DNA from: Cantharellus purpuraceus
Lineage: Eukaryota > Basidiomycota > Agaricomycetes > Cantharellales > Hydnaceae
Reading direction: 5' to 3'
NCBI GenBank assembly: GCA_025174535.1
Contig: JALBUN010000050.1
Span: 248,001-312,000, forward strand
Length of the DNA: 64,000 bases
In this document: in pieces, positions 56,618 through 64,000 of the stretch
How positions within the stretch are numbered: position 1 is the stretch's first letter
Layout: each line of letters opens with the position of its first letter
Notes under the pieces: generated by a model
Told to the model about the DNA's origin: nothing
Databases searched by the model: none
What the model saw: the letters and a program-made list of their open reading frames with translations, nothing else
Position numbers and translations under genes: made by a program

Positions 56618-58108
56618 TTACTCATACACGTTCAGCGAGGCGAAATCCCAGAATGCGTTGACAAAGGCCGAAGGGTTGTTATTGACGAAGGCTATAGATA
56701 GCATCAGTCAGTCCGTGATCAGAGCAACGAGCATAAGTGCACTTGCAAACGCAATCAGGACCACACCCATCGGCTGTGAAGACTGAGCCAGCCCAATCAC
56801 CACCTATCAAACTTACAGTCAGTACAAACGGGAGCAGGCAGTAAGGCGCCACAAACAGAATGTCAGGTTGATAACAATGTTGTTGGGCCCAAAGTGCGAG
56901 GCCAAGTCGCAATGCGTATTAGGGAAATCGGCAAAAGGCGTGCCCCAGCTCGAGGTGTTGATACTGGTAGGCGCATTTCTTACATCGTTCGGGACAGATC
57001 CGTCGTTGCGAGACCAGAACCAGACTTTGATCCCGGTGTTTGTGCGTTCCATCGCATACCTAGAATACAGGGTGGTGAGGAGGAGGGCAGTAAACGGCAA
57101 GTACGTCCGAGCTGACGCACCATCCGCCGCCAGCTGAATTAAATCCGCCCGCGAAGCTGTTCGCTTTGTTAGATTTCACGCCACACCCAATGTTGCTGTT
57201 AACAAAAGCATCGCAGTCGGTCGCCACCGTATTCCTGTCATATACAATGAATGCAACAGTGATAATTAATGACAGCTCCGAAAAAATTCACCCTGTTTGA
57301 CTGGTAGTTGATGGCATGGTGCACCCAGCTGACGTGTGGAGAGTGGCTTGATCTGGGGAAACACTATTGACTCCTTCCACAATATCGACCTGACGGATAT
57401 TGATATTAATATGTTCTATGATTATGCTCCCATGGAAGTCATTTCACCTCTCCCTGAAACACAGGTTAATGCTCATCGCATTGAAACTTTGAAGACACCC
57501 ACATTGTTGGGCCAATTATCTCCGACTTCCCAGGCCGCAGGCCACGTTCTGGATGAAATGTCAAAGGACTGACTTTTAATCAATCAAAACACTCACGAGC
57601 AACCCTCTGGCATATGCCTTATGTTCATTCTGAAAATTGTGAGCGTGATCGTTGAGACATAGAAGAAGATAGGATGCTCTCACATTATGACATGGGTTGA
57701 ATACTGCTTGTTGCTCATGATTCTGACAGAATTTCTCCCGGGACCAGACGCACTCAACTTCGTGGTAGAGTCGGCACGCATGATAAACGTGTTGCCACTG
57801 GCGAAAGTCAAGTTCCGAGCGAGAGCCTCTGATTGCGAGACATAGCTACAAAGTTTCCAATTAATCTGAAATGAAGTGAAGGTTGCAGTTCACTGACTTG
57901 ACGCGTCCATGAGTTGGATCCTGGAGAAAAACACGTTTAGCTGAACCGTTGTAGAGGCTGATGGTAAAAATCTTACAGAGATCGCTTGATGTTGAAAGGC
58001 ATTCAGAAATCCATTGCCAACGATCGAGTCGGACCGGCTGTAGGAAGCTGCGTATGCCAAGGAAGAGAAAATGCTCAGCACAAGAGCCTTCAGTATGCGT
58101 TGGACCAT
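56618..58108 (-). CDS. secreted glycoside hydrolase family 16 (beta-glucanase type)
   Basis: Signal peptide (ILKALVLSIFSSLAYA) at the start, then SYSRSDSIVGNGFLNAF, DPTHGRVNYVSQSEALA, SGPGRNSVRIMSNKQY and RHMPEGCSTWPAAWEVGDN. The active-site segment reads GEVDIVEG (E-x-D-x-x-E) with V-N-S-V-S-P-D-Q and LHTSAGCTMP after it. Further exons give GWYAMERTNTGIKVWFWSR and DFPNTHCDLASHFGPNNIVI, then TFCGDWAGSVFTADGC. The last exon (about 56618-56695) encodes FVNNNPSAFVNAFWDFASLN and the stop at 56618. GH16 enzymes of this type cut beta-1,3 or mixed-linked glucans of fungal or plant walls. The first catalytic Glu (nucleophile) sits in a 6-nt exon at 57448-57453. The donor GTCCTG of the last intron is unusual but gives the family-like reading. 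About 11 exons. Confidence 0.88.
57448..57453 (-). other. 6-nt microexon in GH16 gene encoding Gly-Glu
   Basis: GGAGAG flanked by TTTCAG upstream and GTGAAA downstream. It supplies G-E of GEVDIVEG, so the catalytic nucleophile depends on recognition of this exon. Phase 0 on both sides. Confidence 0.75.
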
Positions 58109-60325
58109 GGTAGATGGAGAGCTGTGTAAAATAGGACGAGCCGAAGACAGATATATATATGCCGCAGGGGAGAGATTGTCCCAACGGACAAGGCACCGTA
58201 CATGTATGCTTCGAGATCTCCATTAGACAGCAGGATAAGGGCACTTTGCTGGCCGTCATGCTAATTCAGTTGCTTGCATGCCGGTATACGCATTGTTGTC
58301 ATCTTTCTGCAGTTTCCTCGGAGCAAGACCCGTTGTGAGATGTCATAAAAGGAACCATTATGGTTAACCGGCCATGTGGCGAAAGAGTCAGATGCAACGA
58401 TCAATGACCTCATTTCTTCGAATCTTGAGAAAGGCGAGCTCAATTTGCAACGAGTGAATTGAGCTTTAACAAAAACAGCCAGCACTCCACAATTTTCACG
58501 AATGAGAAGAGTAATCTAGAAAACTCGCCAGCAGGTGCTCATGTAGGCGCGCAGCAAACTTACAAGGATTTAGGGTGCCAAAATGGCCGGAAAGCAAGAA
58601 GCTTTGCATGACGCATGAAGATTGGAAAAAGCTATGCAGAGATCTCAGACTGGCAAGGATACGCAAAAACATGAAGCAAAGGGGTATATTTAGAGAGCAG
58701 GTGCCAAGATCCGAAGATCGCTGCCATCGCAGACCACCGAAGCTTTGAATGCTTCCTGGGGCGCATGTGCGTCGCAATGAATTGAGGGGTGCCTCAGGCT
58801 CAGGACTTGTAACCAGAGAAGCTCAATCTCCACTGGCGCTCGTTGCAGGACTCGCATGGCAGACAATGAGCTGGCAGCTTGAATTTAAAAGACTTGTCTT
58901 TCTGGGAAAAAAAAAGCGTCAGGATGCGCTAGCTATAAGAAGATGGTGATGCATGCAGGAGACGGGGAGACAGTGACAGCGTCACACTGACTAGCTTCCC
59001 GCCGAGCAGCCGGCCGCTTACGGAGCTGTGCTCGCACACGTGGAATCAAACGGCGCTCGGAGAAGTCGCCTTTGGACAATGTGACAGCTGTGCAAGTGGG
59101 CGTCCGTCCCATTACCACTGCCGGAGTCAGAGTCTAGAACAACAATCAATATATGAATTCACAGAGGCAAGTACTCTCTCTCGGAGGAACTCAGCAATAG
59201 CGCGCAGTTCGTCATGATGACCCTGGAGGCACTATGGCCCAGTGCTTGCTGACTTTGCATCTCATTCATCTATTTTCGTTGTTGAAACCGGACACAAGCT
59301 GTTGCTTCAGAGGGGAACGGCTGAAGGCCGATGTTAAATACAGTGACGTGTCCGGTGTGGCTGAATCAATGAGCGTGCAGGTTCCAGCAAAGCCTGGAGG
59401 AGAAATATCACCTGAGCGACAGAAAATCAAGTCTTGCTGCGGGAGGTAAAGAAACAACCACACGGCATACAGGTCAATTTAGGAACGTACCAGTGGTCAT
59501 CGATCTAATTGTCAAAGGAAGGATATCATAAGGCCGTGAATGGAGAGTTGCATGCCATCGATCTTGAAAGCTACTGTTACTGTGGAATAGTGACTGCATT
59601 TCCACTAGTGCATATAGTATTGATACCACCGACTCGAGAGAGATCCACCTAGAGGATCCTGAGGACCTTCTCGGTGTACGAAGAGAGTGCAGAAGTTATA
59701 ATTGAGGACTTCACCACGAGCCAGAAATCCATCCGAGAGGAGAAGGTGACGGGGTCGGCGACATGTTTGTGCAAGTGAAAGTTGTAGGTGAGGCATCCCT
59801 CGTAAGTATTAAATAGACACGGAAAAGGTTACTAGAAACCGTGATTCTAAACCGACAGCAGATGTGTGATTTTGGGGCTTGAAAAATCAATGAGGGCCAT
59901 CCATCACTGGTCCTATTAGTATCGCGATCTAGATTTGAACCGGAAAATTTAGCGTACACAGGTCCCGGGAGGAGATGATAAATGACACCATTGGGATACA
60001 CAGCCTCCAGATATAAGGGGGTTGCAGTAGTCAGTAGGTCAGAGAACCTTTCCCATTCCAGGCCCCGTCAAACTCGCTACACCTTGAACTAGGAAAAATA
60101 CCACTTGGCAGAATTTTCAACCTTTGGGTTTATAAAACCAGTAGACGCATACAAAGGCAATCCAGGCAACTAAAATTCCGTGCTCAAAACCTCATATGCA
60201 TCCAAAAGGCCGTCAAAACTATGCTCTAGGTACGCACCGGGGAAGTTGTGGATTCCCGTAGACGCCTTGGAAAAGCGGGCGCTACGCCACAACCCTCCAT
60301 AGCCTTGTTGCACCGTGCAAGCCTC
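58109..60325. other. 2.2-kb gene-poor stretch
   Basis: No gene is supported. A - strand patch at 59650-59790 reads YNFHLHKHVADPVTFSSRMD then FWLVVKSSIITSALS, which looks coding-like in one frame, but I could not connect it to a start or to a family I can name. It may be a remnant or an exon of an unrecognised gene. Confidence 0.4.
58151..58160 (-). promoter_or_regulatory. TATA-like box before GH16 gene
   Basis: ATATATATAT about 43-52 nt upstream of the ATG at 58108 on the - strand. Confidence 0.4.
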
Positions 60326-61637
60326 ATGTGGGGTGGGACGAGCAGCATCACCAATGGCAACATTGCCCACAAACCCACCTTGCCTCCTCCAAGTCGCAAG
60401 TCCTCTAGCCAAGCAAAGAAACAGAAAGGACAGCGCCTCACTCTCACTAGCAAGCACAACTGGTGGTGTACGTATTTCTCCTTGATTTCCGACGTAAATA
60501 TAAGTTTATCTTCATCTAGTAATCGACGTTGAGGAGGATAATGAGCCCACACCTACACCCTCAACACCAATATATCTTGTTGACCGACCCCCAGTGGATG
60601 TTTCACCACCACAATTCCACCGCCCTCTTCACCCATCCTCGATCTTTGCCCACACACCTTCTCAAGAAGGTCCTTCGTTCCCGTCTTTTCCATTTCCCGC
60701 TCCGCAGAATCCTACAGCTCGCCTCACGCCCATTGCAACGGGTTCTACTTCTGAACTTTTCAGATGCGTCGTCAAGAAGCCTGACATTGTCCAATTAGAG
60801 ATAAACGGGGAGATGCAGACGAATTCTCCCGATGTTACGGCACAGTTCCTTGCGGAGCTCCGTGTATATTCCACACTCCCCGGGCATCGCAACTTTCCCG
60901 CTTATCTTGGCTCCCTCGATGGTGTCGGGATGGTCCTCGAGTATATTGAAGGCAAGAGTATGCATGATATCTTGGTAAGCGCCAGAGCAACCGGCGGTCT
61001 CGACCGCAGCACAAAAGTCAACTTCCACAATCAACTCCTCGATGGCTTGACATCTCTGCATTCTTTCGGTCTCTCACATGGCGACCTATCCCTCCTGAAC
61101 GTGCTTGTCACGCGTAATAACACACTCAAAATACTGGACTTTGGCCGCTCCACGAGTATCACGTCGAAATTCATACCATCCTCTGACCCTCCACCCGAGC
61201 CTGACATGTCTATCTTCTCTCATCCATTACGCCCTGTTCCATCTCGGGCAACATCTCAGGCTGTGACTATTCCCGACAGACATACTATCACCTTGCAACT
61301 TGATCGCTCTCCAACACCCTCCCCACCAGCCACTCCACGGGCGTCGGCCCCAAAGGCACCCAAAGTCGAGCAGATCCATGCAGGCACGCGTCCTTTTGCT
61401 GCGCCAGAAATCTTACGTGAAGAGTGCACGAACCCGATCCTTGCTGATGCATATTCCTTTGGAATGATGCTATATTGCATCGACATGGGAGGGGTGGTTA
61501 ACGTGGACCAGCGTGCACAGATCAGAGGCGAAATGCCGGATTTAAGTGAATGCAAGGTCTTCGGTGCGAGGATTGGGCTGTATCTAAGGGACGTGTACGA
61601 GAGGAGGAGGCTCTCGAGGGACGATATGATGGATTAA
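60326..61637 (+). CDS. divergent protein kinase-like protein
   Basis: Two exons; a GT-AG intron (about 60470-60520) joins SKHNWWL to IDVEEDNEP. The N-terminal about 90 residues are basic and Pro-rich. The kinase-like part has ELFRCVVKKPD (possible beta-3 lysine region), MVLEYIEGKSMHDIL, SFGLSHGDLSLLNVLV (catalytic loop H-x-D-x-x-x-x-N with Gly-Asp, not Arg-Asp), LKILDFGRS (metal-binding DFG), a long Pro-rich insert, then GTRPFAAPEILR (APE) and LADAYSFGMMLYC. The C-lobe is short and the protein ends in RRRLSRDDMMD. HGD rather than HRD and the insert between DFG and APE are unusual. It belongs to an atypical, possibly fungus-specific kinase group; the substrate is unknown. The ATG at 60326 is the first in frame; an upstream exon is possible. 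Confidence 0.75.
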
Positions 61638-61985
61638 AAATCCGTAATATGAACGGTGAATTTGTTCTTTGATACCCGGTGGCGGGACATTAAACACCCC
61701 GCCCTCAATGATCGCAGTATCAACATATATCATGCCTTTCTCCCGATTCGACGATGCATACCGATCTGACACTTTACCCCGATTCTACACTGTATTTTAA
61801 CATGTTGTTCCATCTTCTCTCATCAGTTGTACATTTGCACTGGGATTTGTGCCACGTTTAGTGTTTGTACACAATCGTAACGGCTTGTTGCAGACGCGCG
61901 TTCTTTGGATATAATGTAATACGCAATGTTTTGAATAGGATGAGTGCGTGAGTGGTGAGCTTGAATTAAATTACTGTGTGCGCAA
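61638..61985. other. spacer between convergent genes
   Basis: 348 bp between the kinase-like stop and the MIA40 stop; 3' UTRs presumed. Confidence 0.45.
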
Positions 61986-62919
61986 TTATTGGTTATCTCG
62001 TGACATGGCTTTATCTTTGTTATTGACCGGGCGGCCACTCCGAGAGGGTGTAGTGGGTGTAAGGTCAGCGGTCTCTGATGCCTCTTTTGTAGCGTTCTGA
62101 CTCGCAGATGAAGGATCACCATCCTCCTCCTCATCTGCGATCTCTAGTGGCAAGCAGGATATTATCAAAGGCTGAAGACAACACTATATGGCGCTTTCAG
62201 GACTCACCCTCTCCGTAAACATCAGGATGTTCTCTAAAGCAGTCTTGCATATTCTTGAATTTTTCGACACAATCTATACCCTTTGGCTCCTGTTCCGAGT
62301 AAACAAAGCACGAAAATGCTTCGCGGAACTGTTGTCCACATGGACCATGTGCCATTCCACCGAGGCATGGACAGTCCCAATTAATCTCGCCTGTCACGGG
62401 GTCGAACGCGCCAGCACCCTCCTCCTCTCCCTCAGCGTCACCTCCTGGCCTGTTTTCGGTATTACCATTCTGGGCGACTGCATCAGTCGTCGAGTCTGGC
62501 GGGTATCCAGGACCCATGTCGCCCTTGGAATGTCGAGCGCCTTCCTTCTCAACTGGATCATCGACCCGCGTAGGCTTTAGCCTTATGGGACGTTCTGGTG
62601 CTGAGGCAAGAGTAGCATCCGCTTCCACCTCTTCTCGGCCTGAACTCGAAGACTTGGGTGGAGGTTCTGTAATGAAAAGGAGACGCGTGTCAATGAGATC
62701 AAAACACCGAGAGTGAGATGTCTGACGTTTTGGTAGGGCATCTAACGCGATGTGTTGTTCGGACCCTGCTATTCGCCAGCCAGCATACCCAGCGACGGCG
62801 AGCGACACTCCAAGAACAAGTGTGATGCGTTCTGGCACGCGTCGCCGGTGTGCAGGCGGTGCATGGGCGTGCAAAAATCGAATAGAATGTCGAAGAGGGA
62901 GGCGTGCAAGAGGACGCAT
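61986..62919 (-). CDS. MIA40: mitochondrial intermembrane space import and assembly protein 40 (Mia40)
   Basis: Three exons. The N-terminus is Arg-rich ([20 protein letters not shown]), then a membrane anchor ([19 protein letters not shown]), as in fungal Mia40. After an acidic, disordered stretch comes the redox core: [17 protein letters not shown], with the CPC that oxidises client proteins, and the twin CX9C motifs in [11 protein letters not shown] and [11 protein letters not shown]. Mia40 works with the sulfhydryl oxidase Erv1 to import and oxidise small Cys-rich proteins. The intron after ALPK (about 62666-62724) and one after YGEG (about 62155-62211) are GT-AG and keep the frame. The acidic tail ends SRDNQ. 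The start lies 259 bp from the divergent BTB gene. Confidence 0.92.
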
Positions 62920-63178
62920 GAGAGTAGATGCTTGCTCAGCCTCGTACTTTTTTTACAGCCGCACTACGTATTCTGGTCTATGTCAGCCTCGGCTTCTTCC
63001 GAGATCGCAGAGCTTCATTAAGCCTTGCCTTGAGGCTGCAACGCAGTGTGGATAGATACACTGACTGTAGGCATCCCAGACAACAGTCATAACAACAGAC
63101 GATAGAACGGGCGCGTTGCCTTCATGTCTACTAACCCCTCTCACATCCTCATAGCCAGGAACTCTCGCTCACCACACC

Positions 63179-64000
63179 ATGCACAGCAGTCTTCGTCAGT
63201 GACTTTATACAATATACCAACTGTCGTTGACGTCTCTATTTAATAGCATCTCTTCCCCAGAAGTCGAAACAGCCGCTGCGTCAGGCGTATTTCGCTCCTC
63301 GGGCTCTCCCCCATGGCTGCTGGAGGAATGTGGCTCTGCTGATGTCTCTGAGCTAGAATTTGCGTCTACGGACGAGTTGGAGGATGTTGCCATTGAGGTT
63401 GATGAGACGTTCACAAAGCGCGCGCGATGGCCTGGTACAGTCAAGATCGTTGTTGAGTCCACAACTTTCTGGTGAGTCTCCTCGTCTTCTTTTTTGACTT
63501 GCGCGGTCCATTGATGTTTATGACAAGGGCTCATAAGGACATTCTATTGTTTGCGTCGCCGTTCTTTGAGGCTGCTCTGAGCGGAAAGTGCGTTGTCATC
63601 TTTATGATTTATCTCCCAGACCCTTTAACACGGAAGCTCGTACAGCTGGTCAGAAACAGGACGCCCACTTTCCATGTCTTCAGTTATCACAATATCACAA
63701 CCCCCCGTTGTTCCTGGAGACAAGACTAATCTGGAGCCGTCGGAGGGCATCACTTTTGCGCCCGCCCCGGACTCAGATGAAGATGTTGACGACTTTGATG
63801 ACTCGTTCGAGGATGCTCTTGCAGAGAGCTCAAAAAGAAACCCATCCCTTTCGGCAACACACAGCTCGCAACCGGAAGGCTCTGATACCAAAAAGATCGA
63901 AACACGGGATAAGCAGTCGGAGTGTGGTTTAGGGCAGACGATAAAAGGAAGAAACGTCGATGAAGAAAAGGCCAGAGCGAGGGTAGGAAGTCTGGAGAAA
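63179..64000 (+). CDS. BTB/POZ-domain protein, incomplete at window end
   Basis: Starts MHSSLRHISSPEVETAA, with an intron after LRH. The frame then reads PPWLLEECGSADVSELE and ARWPGTVKIVVESTTFWAH, continuing KDILLFASPFFEAALSGNW, the opening of a BTB fold (VV-x-x-x-x-F-x-AHKxxL-x-x-x-SxxFxxxL). Two further introns (63473-63528; about 63591-63645) are GT-AG. After NWSETGRPLSM, a Ser/Asp-rich region (DSDEDVDDFDDSFEDALAE) separates this from the rest, which lies outside the window. BTB domains mediate dimerisation or cullin-3 binding. The 3' end and any further BTB part are not visible. Confidence 0.75.

Overview
The window is nuclear DNA of a filamentous basidiomycete, most likely an Agaricomycete. 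Genes sit on both strands, are short and intron-dense (introns mostly 45-75 nt with CTNAC-like branch sites), and many encode fungal or basidiomycete-type proteins such as a fungal Nha1-type antiporter, GH16 glucanase, Bos1 SNARE, P5B ATPase and a FAM72 homologue. I see no prokaryotic operons, CRISPR arrays, rRNA or convincing tRNA. Gene models were built by eye: exons were joined where GT-AG (or GC-AG) junctions restored frame and family similarity.

Region 1-14 kb: an incomplete unknown gene at the left edge, a coiled-coil protein, a complete 1,6-anhydro-N-acetylmuramate kinase (AnmK, 11 exons), a secreted phosphodiesterase of the alkaline-phosphatase superfamily, and then the most interesting pair in the window. 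An HD-domain protein (8417-9525, +) has the Y-x-G-E motif and ligand spacing of the diiron oxygenase PhnZ. It lies convergently beside a PhyH-type Fe(II)/2-oxoglutarate dioxygenase (10179-11321, -), the family of PhnY. Together they look like a eukaryotic version of the oxidative phosphonate-cleaving PhnY/PhnZ (or TmpA/TmpB) system. Both genes contain runs of 10-14 nt microexons, which would hide them from routine annotation. RRP17/NOL12 and a basidiomycete coiled-coil protein follow.

Region 14-33 kb: a poor stretch with a gene fragment next to telomere-like motifs, then FAM72, BOS1, a doubtful zinc-knuckle-like gene, a complete P5B ATPase (Ypk9/ATP13A2 type), a mucin-like single-pass membrane protein, an MBL-fold hydrolase and a large unknown, probably nuclear, protein. 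From 33 to 36.4 kb I see no gene, but there is a perfect 18-bp inverted repeat.

Region 36-54 kb is gene-dense: Nha1-type Na+/H+ antiporter, mitochondrial CDF metal transporter, SSL1 (TFIIH) head-to-head with a TCP11/SOK1 protein only 46 bp apart, an F-box protein, a Cys-rich receptor-like membrane protein, a disordered protein, a NIPA-type Mg2+ transporter and an HPD-bearing coiled-coil protein related to the one at 13 kb.

Region 54-64 kb: a GNAT acetyltransferase, a secreted GH16 glucanase with a 6-nt exon carrying its catalytic nucleophile, a 2-kb gene-poor stretch, a divergent protein kinase-like gene, MIA40, and the start of a BTB/POZ gene that runs off the right edge. Two window-wide features stand out: five GC-AG introns and at least six exons of 14 nt or less.
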